Counted from the stretch's first letter, positions 7,858-16,388 are shown. The stretch is 64,000 nucleotides of DNA from Chlamydiales bacterium (GCA_024233435.1 JACKPQ010000003.1:1-64000), one strand, 5' to 3'. The notes: generated from the letters alone by a model not told the origin. Made by a program: numbers and translations.

Positions 7858-8580
7858 TCATAAAAATACGTGAATTATTAAATCTGCCATAAAATGAGCT
7901 ATCATAGCTGACCATAATCCTCTAGACCAATAGAGCCATCCAAAGACGATTCCTGGAATGCCGTTGAGGAGAAGAATTCTGGAAATTTCGTAGGAAGTGG
8001 GTTCCATCAGTTTAAAAGCAGCAGGTAAATGGCCTAACCCAAAAATGAGTGCTACAATAGCGTTTGTAGTCCAGAGAAGAGACAGCTTATGATGCTTTAT
8101 TGAACTGAATATTTTTTGAAAGAAAAAATAGATTAAGGTGAATAAAAAGAGTCTGCATAGAACTTCTTCATTGATAGCTCCATAAAGCGAAGCTATTGCA
8201 CCAGCCCAAAAAGGCGGATGAATTTTTCCCGTAGAAAGAAGTGAACTTGAAAAAATGGTTTTATCTAAGAGGTAGATAGCAAAGCCGCTAAATATACCAG
8301 GGATTATTCCGAAAAGGATGTTCTTCTTAAGGCTAGTTCTTTCAGGAAATGGTCTCAAATCTGTTTTGGGGAGTAATTTATAACTTATAAAGCAAATCAA
8401 ACCATAGAGAATCACCGCCTGAATCGTGCCAAGCAATAATATCTGCTGAATGGAAGTTGAAGTGGGGAGAATGCCCAAGTATTGGCTATAAGGAATAACT
8501 GACCATGAACCTAAAATGCAGAGAAGCCAAAGGAGCAGAAATATTTTTTTTGGGGTTTTGTCATTACGAGCTTGGTTCAT
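7858..8580 (-). CDS. CPBP-family membrane protease (Abi-like)
   Basis: A polytopic protein of 240 residues. The CPBP signature motifs are complete: EEVLCR (EExxxR), FGLGH (FxxxH) and HFMAD (HxxxD). About seven hydrophobic segments are visible. The family includes the eukaryotic CAAX prenyl endopeptidase and many bacterial proteins linked to bacteriocin self-immunity. The start at 8580 (MNQARN) follows GGAG. A longer reading to 8676 would run into the dienelactone-hydrolase relic and is rejected. The gene separates grpB from that relic, so it was probably present in the ancestral cassette and lost from the left copy. Confidence 0.85.
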   Translation of the reverse strand: MNQARNDKTPKKIFLLLWLLCILGSWSVIPYSQYLGILPTSTSIQQILLLGTIQAVILYGLICFISYKLLPKTDLRPFPERTSLKKNILFGIIPGIFSGFAIYLLDKTIFSSSLLSTGKIHPPFWAGAIASLYGAINEEVLCRLFLFTLIYFFFQKIFSSIKHHKLSLLWTTNAIVALIFGLGHLPAAFKLMEPTSYEISRILLLNGIPGIVFGWLYWSRGLWSAMIAHFMADLIIHVFL

Positions 8581-8616
8581 TTTATTTTCTCCATGTTTAG
8601 ATGCATGAGTAAGCAG

Positions 8617-8680
8617 GGCTTGCAACGAATCCTTCAAGTTCAATACCTTCGTCCTGGTAAGGTATATTGATTGCATGCAT
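8617..8680 (-). pseudogene. 5' remnant of dienelactone hydrolase
   Basis: Starts MHAINIPYQDEGIELEGFVA, as does the gene at 2322-3035, and then diverges after about 20 codons. The remaining 215 codons are absent. The fragment lies just upstream of the CPBP gene on the same strand and is part of repeat B (8620-8772). Confidence 0.85.
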
Positions 8681-8772
8681 ACTTATTTCAATCCTTGCTG
8701 AATATGCTGTATTTCTTGGTTGTAAGTATGTGTCACATATATATTTTTGTCTACAAGAGCTTCTAACGCATT
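8620..8772. repeat. 153-bp direct repeat B, right copy
   Basis: Partner of 2975-3127, 88 percent identical over 153 ungapped bases. The lower identity than repeat A may mean different selection or gene conversion of repeat A. Confidence 0.9.
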
Positions 8773-8786
8773 TTTCCACTTTTTTT

Positions 8787-8874
8787 TGCTGTGCGGAGAA
8801 GACGGTGCTATTTACTGGCCCGAGGCAAGCTGAGAAAACGACCCTAGCTATGGAAATTGTAAAGGAGTTAATGT
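8787..8874 (+). pseudogene. relic of an AAA-type ATPase (P-loop)
   Basis: The plus strand reads TVLFTGPRQAEKTTLAMEI and then VKEL. This resembles the N-terminal P-loop of the AAA_14/DUF4143 ATPases (consensus GPRQVGKTTL), but the invariant glycine before lysine is Glu. Only about 28 codons can be recognised, with no Walker B and no start. An orphan fragment left by gene loss. Confidence 0.55.
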
Positions 8875-9584
8875 CTCCACTTCCAAGCCTGATCGCCTAC
8901 TCCGTCCCAAGCATACTCGATATGGGCTTTTCTAACTTGGCCATCGGGTGTTAAAAATACGGCTGCGTTGCAGATTCTTTGCAATGCTTGTTTCGCTGTT
9001 TCACTGGTTCCGTTGGGGAGTGCTTTGTAATAATTAAAAATCTTCTGTCCGACTTCCTTGCATTTTTTTTCAGTTTCACCGCCATCCAAAATTGAATTTA
9101 CTTCTACAGAGTATAACCACTGACCATGCGGACAAATCGGGTGCAGATTCACCAAAGATTTCTCGAAAAAATTTGCAAAAGACATGATGTACACTTTTCC
9201 ATCTGCGTCTAGCGTTTTATATCCTCTAATTAGAGATTCTTTATCCCTCCTAACGTCTTGCGCTAAGGTGAAGAATACGTAAGCGTGGGTTTCTGTTTTC
9301 CTTGCGCCCCGTAAGATTACGGGTATTGAATCTGAGTATTCTTTAGCTGTATTGGGTTTCCAACCATACACATCTTCGTTATTAATTTGCTCTTTTAGTT
9401 TAAAAGGATCCACCGTATAAGCTTCTGGTCCCATTTTCCCTACTGCAACAAGTGGACCATGTTCTTTTATTGAGTTCATTAAATGATCAATTGTTTGATA
9501 TGGGGGAGGTTTAATAGAGTCATCTTCATCTACATAAAGTACATCAGGTCTTTGAAAAAATACTGTTTGTGTGCCAGAAGTCAT
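8868..9584 (-). CDS. hypothetical protein, 238 residues
   Basis: No family recognised. The protein is soluble, with no signal peptide or membrane segment. It begins MTSGTQTVFF and has an acidic VDEDDSIKPPPYQTIDHLMN stretch, followed by HGPLVAVGKMGPEAY and THAYVFFTLAQDV. This order (a PxxAVG strand, then a conserved-looking His) recalls papain-like or C39-like folds, but the expected catalytic Cys near the N-terminus is absent, so I do not call it a peptidase. A purine-rich AAGAGG site precedes the ATG. It lies between the AAA relic and the tRNA in the right cassette. Confidence 0.55.
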   Translation of the reverse strand: MTSGTQTVFFQRPDVLYVDEDDSIKPPPYQTIDHLMNSIKEHGPLVAVGKMGPEAYTVDPFKLKEQINNEDVYGWKPNTAKEYSDSIPVILRGARKTETHAYVFFTLAQDVRRDKESLIRGYKTLDADGKVYIMSFANFFEKSLVNLHPICPHGQWLYSVEVNSILDGGETEKKCKEVGQKIFNYYKALPNGTSETAKQALQRICNAAVFLTPDGQVRKAHIEYAWDGVGDQAWKWRH

Positions 9585-9727
9585 ATAAAACCTGCCTCTT
9601 TATAGTTTTATTTTTTTGCTACTTTATTGAGAGTAACTCGGCTCGTCTTGAGCTCTTCGGGCTAATTCTATCATCCTGGCGCTTTAAGGTCGAACTTTTT
9701 TAGTTGGGTTTTATCTAGGAATAAAAA

Positions 9728-9802
9728 TGGGGCAAGTAGGACTTGAACCTACGACCGACGGATTATGAGTCCGCTGCTCTAACCAGCCTGAGCTATTGCC
9801 CC
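9728..9802 (-). tRNA. tRNA with CAU anticodon (Met elongator or Ile2)
   Basis: Complete 75-nt cloverleaf on the minus strand: acceptor GGGGCAA/TTGCCCC pairs perfectly, discriminator base A, D arm with GGTTAGAGC, anticodon loop CTCATAA and T arm GGTTCAAGTCC. Anticodon CAU leaves elongator Met or lysidine-modified Ile open; sequence alone does not decide it for me. No CCA is encoded. Its 3' half is copied at 6962-7004 and 3141-3167, so it is the attachment site of the accessory region on its left. Confidence 0.95.
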
Positions 9803-9909
9803 TCAGAAAGTTGCCAGTCTATCAAAGGGGGCCTCTGGGTGCAAGTTTTAAAATTTTAATTGCTACATTTTTAGGGATTTCTATATAGATGAATTAAGGG
9901 GTAACTTTA

Positions 9910-11136
9910 TTGATGGTTTCTAAGCAATTTGCATTAATTAGCTGCGTTTGTAGTTTCTTGTTTTTTGGAAATGGGTATGCCGATGCTTCAATGTTAGTTG
10001 AAGAGGGGTTTGCTGATGATGAAGTGGTTGCGCTTGGTGAAACGCTATCAAGGGCTGATGCTATTCCCGAAGAGAGTATTGAAGATGCAACGGATCATTT
10101 CCTTGAAGGATACATTCAAGCTCTGATTGACATGAATTTCTATGAGTTCTGCGTCAGGGTTAAGGTCGATGGCTCAACTGTCTATTTATCAAATTTGCCG
10201 AAAAATGATTTGATCCGCAATTCGATCATTGCTTTTGTTGAAGACTTGCCAGGTGTTGAGAAGGTTTGTGTTGTTGAGTACTTTTCTGAAGATGAGATTC
10301 AGAGGGAAGAGGCCTACATGATTAAGCCTCGTGTTGGGGGAACGTGGTTTCCGCAGACAACGGTGCTTTTTCAGCCTCTCATTGCTGACCCAAGACAGCC
10401 TCAATATTATGCTGAATATCGCATGGGTGATGATATCATGGGCGATAATACGATTGCGGTGGCTCTTGGTGATGAGTTTCCTATTTTCCGCTGGCGCGAT
10501 GTTTGGCCAGCTCATGGCGATCTGCAAATTGGGATTTTATCGGGTATTTGGTCTGTCTTTAATATGCACAATCCCCATAAGGATGAATTTGCTGAGCTTG
10601 TCAATACTGACTACCTTTTGGGCTTCCCTCTCAGTTATGCTTTTGATGCCTGGTCGATGCGTTTGATGCTTTATCATATTTCGTCTCATTTGGGAGATGA
10701 GTTTTTAGTGAATAACCCTGATTTTATACCGCAGCGTGTCAACCCTAGCTTTGAGGCTTTTGAATGGATCACCTCCTATCAGCTGACTTCAGGTTTTCGG
10801 TTTTATGCAGGTCCTGGTTTTATTTTACATAGCGATGCAACGTTTCCTTTGAAGACATTTTATCTCAAGTATGGGACGGAAATGCGCTTATTGGGCAAAA
10901 AGCATCACTATCATCGCTTGTATGGAACGCCATTCTTAGCGATCAATGTTGATAACTGGCAGGTGAATCACTGGCAGTTTGATTTTACAGGGATGCTAGG
11001 CTATGAGTGGTCCAAGCTGCAAGGGATTGGCCGCAAGTTGCGTGTCTACGGAAAGTATCTCAATGGCTATGGTGAAGGGCAGTTCTTTAAGGAAAGGACA
11101 TCGTTTTTCGCTATTGGCTTTTCCTGGGGATTTTAG
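9910..11136 (+). CDS. DUF1207 outer-membrane-type protein with BON-like N-terminus
   Basis: A 408-residue exported protein. After the signal peptide (FALISCVCSFLFFGNGYADA), residues 70-120 form a BON-like alpha-beta unit (FYEFCVRVKVDGSTVYLSNL followed by VEKVCVVE). From about residue 130 the DUF1207 region begins, with TVLFQPLIADPRQPQYYAEY and many alternating strands ending in aromatic FSWGF, consistent with an outer-membrane beta-barrel. The start is TTG at 9910 or ATG at 9913; AAGGGG sits 8 or 11 bases upstream respectively. The function of DUF1207 proteins is unknown. Confidence 0.8.
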   Translation: MMVSKQFALISCVCSFLFFGNGYADASMLVEEGFADDEVVALGETLSRADAIPEESIEDATDHFLEGYIQALIDMNFYEFCVRVKVDGSTVYLSNLPKNDLIRNSIIAFVEDLPGVEKVCVVEYFSEDEIQREEAYMIKPRVGGTWFPQTTVLFQPLIADPRQPQYYAEYRMGDDIMGDNTIAVALGDEFPIFRWRDVWPAHGDLQIGILSGIWSVFNMHNPHKDEFAELVNTDYLLGFPLSYAFDAWSMRLMLYHISSHLGDEFLVNNPDFIPQRVNPSFEAFEWITSYQLTSGFRFYAGPGFILHSDATFPLKTFYLKYGTEMRLLGKKHHYHRLYGTPFLAINVDNWQVNHWQFDFTGMLGYEWSKLQGIGRKLRVYGKYLNGYGEGQFFKERTSFFAIGFSWGF

Positions 11137-11197
11137 TCCGACTTGCCGCCCTATTCTTGTGTAAGATGCGTCAGCGCGTGAGATGCAAGCCAGGCTA

Positions 11198-13312
11198 TTA
11201 AAAGGATACAAAGCCGTCTTCGTAGACTGGGCCGCCTTTGCCGATTTTGAGCTGGCCTGTGAAAAAATTGCGGTAAATTTCGAGTCCCTGCTCTGCTGTT
11301 TGCACGCAGAAAAAACAGTTGCTGACCCACTCAGACCCTTTGATTGTCCCTGATGCTAGATTGCGCATAAAGCGGGTTTTGACTTTATCGCGCCAGTATT
11401 CGGGTGTGCCAAAGAGGAGGATGGGGGTGGTGGTGCAAACGCCTGTTTTGCGACGTACTTCTTCAAGGGAATACTCAAAGTCGGTGCCAATGCCTCCGGT
11501 TAGGAAGATGGGCAGGTCGAGATAGAATTCGGCTTGTCTTTCGACGAGTTTGTCGAGGCGATAGGTCATTTTGATGTCGACATAAGGATTTTGGTGCTGC
11601 TCGTTGACAACGGCGCCGCCTTGTGATGTGAAGTCTACGATGTTTGCGCAAGAGAGGATGCCAAGCTCGCGGGCAGCTCGGTTGCCAACGCTCATTGCTC
11701 CGGGACCGCCGCCTGTGACCATTGCTAGTGGTTTGCCGGGGCTGAGCAGGGGGTGGTTCACGCTTTCTCTCATAGAAAGGAGGCCCTCGAGGAGTTTTTT
11801 TAACTCGCCTTCAAAGTTGCCTTCAATGAGATTTGATCCGTAGATGCCAACAAAGGTGGCAGCTACGAAATCATCGATGGATTCTTTGGGAACGAACATC
11901 CCGGTATCTTTGTCGGGTTTGGGAATGTATTGCAAGAGTTTTCCAGAGCGGTTATCTGCCCAGTAGGTGGGAATGCCAAATTTTGCAAGATCGAGTAAAA
12001 ATGCTCTGTCCTCATGGGAAAAATATTCGCCCCCATCGTGTGATGGCAAGTGAAAGTAGATCCCCTTGAGGCAACGCTGCACTCGCTCAGAAAGGAGCAT
12101 GCGTTTCATAAAAGGGGAGGGGAAGGTGCGTGAGAGCAATATGCCCTGCGAAGTGATGAGGCCATCTTCGATCGCTTTTAGAAAGGGGTAAGCGGGCTGG
12201 CCATGAATGTAGCGCTCAGCAAGTAGGGCCTGTCTTTCGGTATGGAAAATACCGGGTAGCTCAGATTTGTGGGGATCTTGATAGATCCAGTCTTCTGATT
12301 TAAGGTTTTGTAGCTGGGTGCCTTTGACGATGAAGACGGCAGCTTTATGGTTGGGAGGCGCTTTAGCTGTTTTGTAGGCTTTGAAGATTGCTGATGGGTC
12401 ATCAAGGCAACTTCGAAGTTGGTCGCGGTCGTCAAAAGAAACGTGCTCACGGTAGGGCTCAAGGGTGTAAAACTCGAGAGGGATTCTTTCGATTTCGGTG
12501 GTAGATGTTCCGTAGAGCTCATAGACATCGCCAGATGCTTGTGTGTCGGGTTGGAGAACCGATGCGCTTGTGTGGTGAAATCCTTCTGGAAGGAGCTCGG
12601 TTGCCACGCGGGCAAAGCATGTTAGGATGTGAAGGGGGGCTGTGCGAACGAGCAGAACGTGTTCTTTGGAGAGGGTTTTTGGGGCGTTGTTTTGCCAGAT
12701 TTGGTGGAGCTTGAGCATCTCGCGCAATTTATAATTGGGATTGTGCAAAGCTTTTGCTAGTGTGGGCAGAAATCCATTGATGCTGCTGTCGTAGATGTAC
12801 CGCCCTTGCATCAGAGGCAAAAATCCAATGAGGCGACCGCCGATTTGCTGCAGGTCGAGGTCTTCGTGGCCGCGAACTCCTCCAAGGGACAGAAGTGGAC
12901 TGCCGTTTCTATCGGTGCGACCAAAGCAGCGCTCGAGGTAATCGGGGTTTTGGACTTTGCGAGATGCGTCTGCTGCAAATAGCTTGCCGACGTGAGCTCC
13001 AGGTGTTAGGCATTTTAGTAGCACTTCGCCTGTCTGGTCTAGGGCTTTGAGATGTAGGTGTATTTTTGCGCTGAGGAGCTCTTTTGACAGCTCGATTTTT
13101 TCTGCATGTGCATCAAGGCCAAGCTGAGCAAGTGTGCTTTTAAAGTTAAAGTGAACTTGAGTGGGATCAATTTTAAACCCAGCGTAGGAAGGACTAATGC
13201 CTCGGATTTCTACTGTGGCTTCTCGGTCAGTAGGCGTTCCTTCATTAATTTTAGTAATCACTCCGTCAGGTGTGATGAGGTCATGATGTGATTCGAATAA
13301 ATAGCTGTGCAT
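11198..13312 (-). CDS. large LOG-domain (lysine-decarboxylase-like) protein
   Basis: A 704-residue protein. The C-terminal third carries a Rossmann fold of the LOG/TIGR00730 superfamily: MVTGGGPGAMSVGNRAA near residue 530 and LTGGIGTDFEYSLEEV near residue 610, corresponding to the PGGxGTxxE motif with one change (GGIGTDFE). Related small proteins are phosphoribohydrolases that release bases from nucleoside monophosphates. The first 450 residues match no domain I know. It has no signal peptide or membrane segment. Long LOG proteins of this type are, to my memory, widespread in Chlamydiae. No clear ribosome-binding site precedes the ATG. Confidence 0.75.
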   Translation of the reverse strand: MHSYLFESHHDLITPDGVITKINEGTPTDREATVEIRGISPSYAGFKIDPTQVHFNFKSTLAQLGLDAHAEKIELSKELLSAKIHLHLKALDQTGEVLLKCLTPGAHVGKLFAADASRKVQNPDYLERCFGRTDRNGSPLLSLGGVRGHEDLDLQQIGGRLIGFLPLMQGRYIYDSSINGFLPTLAKALHNPNYKLREMLKLHQIWQNNAPKTLSKEHVLLVRTAPLHILTCFARVATELLPEGFHHTSASVLQPDTQASGDVYELYGTSTTEIERIPLEFYTLEPYREHVSFDDRDQLRSCLDDPSAIFKAYKTAKAPPNHKAAVFIVKGTQLQNLKSEDWIYQDPHKSELPGIFHTERQALLAERYIHGQPAYPFLKAIEDGLITSQGILLSRTFPSPFMKRMLLSERVQRCLKGIYFHLPSHDGGEYFSHEDRAFLLDLAKFGIPTYWADNRSGKLLQYIPKPDKDTGMFVPKESIDDFVAATFVGIYGSNLIEGNFEGELKKLLEGLLSMRESVNHPLLSPGKPLAMVTGGGPGAMSVGNRAARELGILSCANIVDFTSQGGAVVNEQHQNPYVDIKMTYRLDKLVERQAEFYLDLPIFLTGGIGTDFEYSLEEVRRKTGVCTTTPILLFGTPEYWRDKVKTRFMRNLASGTIKGSEWVSNCFFCVQTAEQGLEIYRNFFTGQLKIGKGGPVYEDGFVSF

Positions 13313-13558
13313 GGTTTTTATATACGCTTATTTGATTAATCCGTCACGTGTTCGCTATTTGTTCGCTAGTTTTTTTTAAAACACTGGAACAAAGGGAAGT
13401 TTTCTGTGGAAAACTTGTTGACAAGTCAGAAGACGTTTAGCTCAAATGGCTTTGCAAAAAAACCTAATTGCTTGATGATGAATGGACTGGTTAATAATTG
13501 ATCTTGCGTAGAAATAGTGTTGATAACATTTTAATTGATGTGATATTCTCGATCGCTT

Positions 13559-14413
13559 ATGGGATCACTCGGAATACACGATGGAACTTTTCACGCAGAT
13601 GAGGTGACTGCATGTGCCCTTCTAATCCTGTATGGGAAAATCGATCGCGATAAAATTGTGCGCACGCGTGATCTCCATGTGCTTAGCAAATGTGATTATG
13701 TTTGTGATGTGGGGGGTGTTTTCGATCCCGCGCTCAAGCGATTCGATCACCATCAATCTGATTATAATGGGCCTTTAAGTAGCGCTGGAATGGTTTTGAA
13801 CTATTTGGCAGATCAAAGCATCATTGAGCCTGCCTGGCACAAATTTCTGGCCGATAAACTAATCATTGGTGTCGACACTATCGATAATGGGGGGTATACA
13901 CCGCCTAATGGTCTTTGTACATTTTCAGGTGTGATCAGTGAATTTGTGCCTGTTGATCACGACTCGCCTCCAGAGGCCTACGACAGCGCTTTTTTTGAAG
14001 CGCTTGATTTCTGCATAGGACATCTCAAGCGTTTAAGGGCTCGTTTCGATTACATCCAAGCTGCAAAAGCTGTGGTAAAACGAGCAATGGAATCAAAAGA
14101 AAAGGTGCTCTATTTTGAAAAGTCTATTCCGTGGCTTGAAAGTTTTTTTGAGCTTGGAGGCGAGCATCACCCTGCAGAATTTATCATCATGCCAGCTGGC
14201 AAGCATTGGAAGCTTCGTGGGATACCTCCAACTTACGATCGCCGGATGGAGGTGCGCAGGCCCCTTCCTGAGGCCTGGGCAGGTTTGCTTGAGAGAGAAC
14301 TAAAAAAAGTCAGTGGGATTGATGGTGCAATTTTTTGTCACAAGGGTCGCTTCATTTCTATTTGGCAAACAAAAGAGGATGCAGAAAAAGCTTTTGGAAA
14401 AGTCTATTTTTAA
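13559..14413 (+). CDS. MYG1-family (UPF0160) putative phosphohydrolase
   Basis: MYG1 family protein of 284 residues. It opens with IHDGTFHADEVTACALL, then RTRD, then CDVGGVFDPALKRFDHHQ, the metal-binding signature of this DHH-related family, and ends with IFCHKGRFISIWQTKEDA. Eukaryotic MYG1 is a 3'-5' RNA exonuclease; bacterial members are less studied. The 3' end overlaps the start of the following HIT gene by 35 nt in another frame, so the two are probably co-translated. Confidence 0.85.
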   Translation: MGSLGIHDGTFHADEVTACALLILYGKIDRDKIVRTRDLHVLSKCDYVCDVGGVFDPALKRFDHHQSDYNGPLSSAGMVLNYLADQSIIEPAWHKFLADKLIIGVDTIDNGGYTPPNGLCTFSGVISEFVPVDHDSPPEAYDSAFFEALDFCIGHLKRLRARFDYIQAAKAVVKRAMESKEKVLYFEKSIPWLESFFELGGEHHPAEFIIMPAGKHWKLRGIPPTYDRRMEVRRPLPEAWAGLLERELKKVSGIDGAIFCHKGRFISIWQTKEDAEKAFGKVYF

Positions 14414-14732
14414 GAAAATCATCGATGGAGATCTGCCATCCGATAAGGTGTTTGAAAACGATCGGATTCTCGCTATTAAAGATATCGCGCCTGTGGCTCC
14501 AGTCCATCTGCTGATCATTCCAAAAAAATGCATTGAAAGCATTCAGAAAATCCAGCCAGAAGATTTGCCGTTACTCCAAGAGGTTGTAGCTGTCGCTCAA
14601 AAGCTTGCTGAAGAATACGGCGTCTCTGAGGGATATCGATTGTTGACTAATTGTGGCAGTGAGGCAGGCCAGACAATATTTCATCTGCATTTCCATCTCA
14701 TCGGAGGGAGAGCTCTAGGTCCCATGGCTTAG
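14379..14732 (+). CDS. HIT-family (HINT-like) nucleotide-binding protein
   Basis: A cytosolic histidine-triad protein of 117 residues, with the standard order IFKKIIDGDLPSDKVFE, LLIIPKKCIESI and the triad FHLHFHLIGGR. This is the HINT branch, a purine nucleoside phosphoramidase. The start is ATG at 14379, inside the MYG1 gene; an open frame extends to 14313 but would add a non-homologous hydrophobic segment. The last codons (14712-14730) are nearly repeated at 16389-16407, on the far side of the F-box gene. Confidence 0.9.
   Translation: MQKKLLEKSIFKKIIDGDLPSDKVFENDRILAIKDIAPVAPVHLLIIPKKCIESIQKIQPEDLPLLQEVVAVAQKLAEEYGVSEGYRLLTNCGSEAGQTIFHLHFHLIGGRALGPMA
14712..14730. repeat. 19-bp imperfect direct repeat at HIT 3' end
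   Basis: Matches 16389-16407 at 17 of 19 positions, with core cccatggctt. The two copies bracket the F-box gene and its 5' region (14780-16300). This may be a duplication scar from insertion of the F-box cassette behind the HIT gene, but the match is short. Confidence 0.4.
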
Positions 14733-14779
14733 CAGTCCTCACTCCATAACCTTCCTCATACACGAGTATAATTTGCGTG

Positions 14780-16276
14780 TTATACCCCCATATCTCCAGT
14801 GATGCTTGAAGAAGCTTCATGGGTGATGCGCCGTCGCTTTATAGGTGAATTCCCTTGCTGAGGTAAGGGCTCGTTTTCCTGCAGTCTGTCCTCATCCTTG
14901 CTTGAAGAAGCTTCATGGGTGATGCGCCGTCGCTTTATAGGTGAATTCTCTTGCTGAAATAAGGGTTCGTTTTCCTGCTGTCCATCCTTATCGATGCTTA
15001 AAATAGCTTCATGATCGGAGTCTCTTAGTGTTTCAGACGCTTCTTTTTGTTGGGCATTCTCATGGTCTTGCAGTTTTTTTTCAATATAGATTTGGAGCTT
15101 TTCCTTTATCTGGTGGTGATATACATTGTTTTGTGGTTGAATCATTTCGTAGGCTTCCCGTGCATTTGAGAAGCGGTCAGAGCGGCGAGTTCGAAGAAAG
15201 GCTCTAGCGACACGATTTAATGAGATATTCTTCACGCTTTGATGAGAGTCCTCTAAGCATTGGACTAATGAAAGAGCTTCTTTTGGGTGCTTATCCTTGA
15301 CTAATTCCCGAATGGCCATCGCAAATACTCTAGCTGTAGCGTCAAAAGGTTGTAAATGTGCTTTGATGAACTCGAATTTCTCTTTCCATGCTAGTTCACA
15401 AAGAATGTCTTTTAGCTTTTTTTCAAGTAACTTATTGGTGCGTTCAACTGATTTTTTCTTAGCGTGCAGAATTAATTGATTCTCAAAACCTCTGGAATTA
15501 GCGGTTGCAAGTTGAGCTTGCATCCCTATTTTATAAACACGGATAGCTTCCCATAAGGCTTTGATCTCTTCGTAAGGAGTTTTCACCATAATATGTTCTG
15601 CGAAAATTGATGCTAAAGTTTTATAGGCTCCGGGCAGGTACCCGCCGGATAATTGATCTTCTGGTTCATTCGAAGTTGGATTTATAGTCGTAATTGGAAC
15701 TAAAGCTTGGCTTAGATTAGACACTCGTCTTAATGTAGGCATGAAATCACAGCGTCGATTAACTCTGTATAATTGAGAAATAAAGTGGTCGTGTCGGCAT
15801 TCAAACTCACGAACAAGCCTATTAGGATCTAGACGATCTAATGCTGGCCCTGTAGCGTAGTTGGCAGGATTGCTAGCGTATGCATAAATTACGTTATTCA
15901 GTGGGGCTTTATTAGAGACAAGGTTCTTAGCATTATCGTCCAATGAATATAGGAAATGAATTAAACGAGATACAGTATTAAGGAAGTCCAAACGGTACTT
16001 ATAAAGGTTGTAGTTCTGTTTGAATTCAATAGCACCAGTACTTTGGAAGTAATATTTCAAAAAATTGTTAACAATGAGTAGTTCATTGTGGGCAACTGCA
16101 AGTCCTAAGTCTTTCCATTGCTTGGACACCAAAAAAGTTTGCTCCAGGTCCCGCAACGAGATAAAGCTTAAGATATGCATCATCAATTCTGGTGGCAAAC
16201 TTAAAATAGGGCTTTTGTCATAGCTGATGCTTGTTTCTTGGATATTGTTGGTGCTAGTAATTTGTCCGTTTATCAT
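14780..16276 (-). CDS. F-box domain protein with C-terminal KRRR repeats
   Basis: A 498-residue protein. Residues about 23-65 form an F-box (PILSLPPELMMHILSFISLR, then LEQTFLVSKQWKDLG), which in eukaryotes binds Skp1 and recruits substrates to SCF ubiquitin ligases. A mostly helical middle follows. The C-terminus holds a 32-residue repeat with NSPIKRRRITHEASSS, twice, resembling a monopartite nuclear-localisation signal. The start is ATG at 16276 with AAGGA eight bases upstream; a TTG at 16300 is also open. The likely role is as a secreted host-ubiquitin adaptor (inference); no bacterial F-box function is known without a host. F-box families are known from amoeba-associated Chlamydiae. Confidence 0.8.
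   Translation of the reverse strand: MINGQITSTNNIQETSISYDKSPILSLPPELMMHILSFISLRDLEQTFLVSKQWKDLGLAVAHNELLIVNNFLKYYFQSTGAIEFKQNYNLYKYRLDFLNTVSRLIHFLYSLDDNAKNLVSNKAPLNNVIYAYASNPANYATGPALDRLDPNRLVREFECRHDHFISQLYRVNRRCDFMPTLRRVSNLSQALVPITTINPTSNEPEDQLSGGYLPGAYKTLASIFAEHIMVKTPYEEIKALWEAIRVYKIGMQAQLATANSRGFENQLILHAKKKSVERTNKLLEKKLKDILCELAWKEKFEFIKAHLQPFDATARVFAMAIRELVKDKHPKEALSLVQCLEDSHQSVKNISLNRVARAFLRTRRSDRFSNAREAYEMIQPQNNVYHHQIKEKLQIYIEKKLQDHENAQQKEASETLRDSDHEAILSIDKDGQQENEPLFQQENSPIKRRRITHEASSSKDEDRLQENEPLPQQGNSPIKRRRITHEASSSITGDMGV
14804..14995. repeat. 96-bp tandem repeat in F-box gene
   Basis: Two adjacent 96-bp units (14804-14899 and 14900-14995) are nearly identical, and a decayed third unit begins at 14996. 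They encode the repeated 32-residue tail of the F-box protein. The period is a multiple of three, so gain or loss of a unit keeps the frame. Confidence 0.9.
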
Positions 16277-16388
16277 GATTAATTCCTTTTGATAGATCAA
16301 TGATTTTATCAGTATGTTTTAATTAGCTCAACACTAATAAAAAATTTATATATAATTTATTTCATTTTTGAAATTATGGAGGTATGTA

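Noticed and set aside
8581..8676. Longer start for the CPBP protease
   Set aside because: These codons come from the reverse side of repeat B and would add a non-homologous N-terminus; the ATG at 8580 has a GGAG site.
12178..12615. 145-codon open frame inside the LOG-domain gene
   Set aside because: It is a shadow frame in a strongly supported gene, with low-complexity Ser/Thr/Pro content.
13313..13558. Divergent promoter region with TTGACA near 13414
   Set aside because: No -10 box at the right distance on either strand; I see no other signal in these 246 bp.
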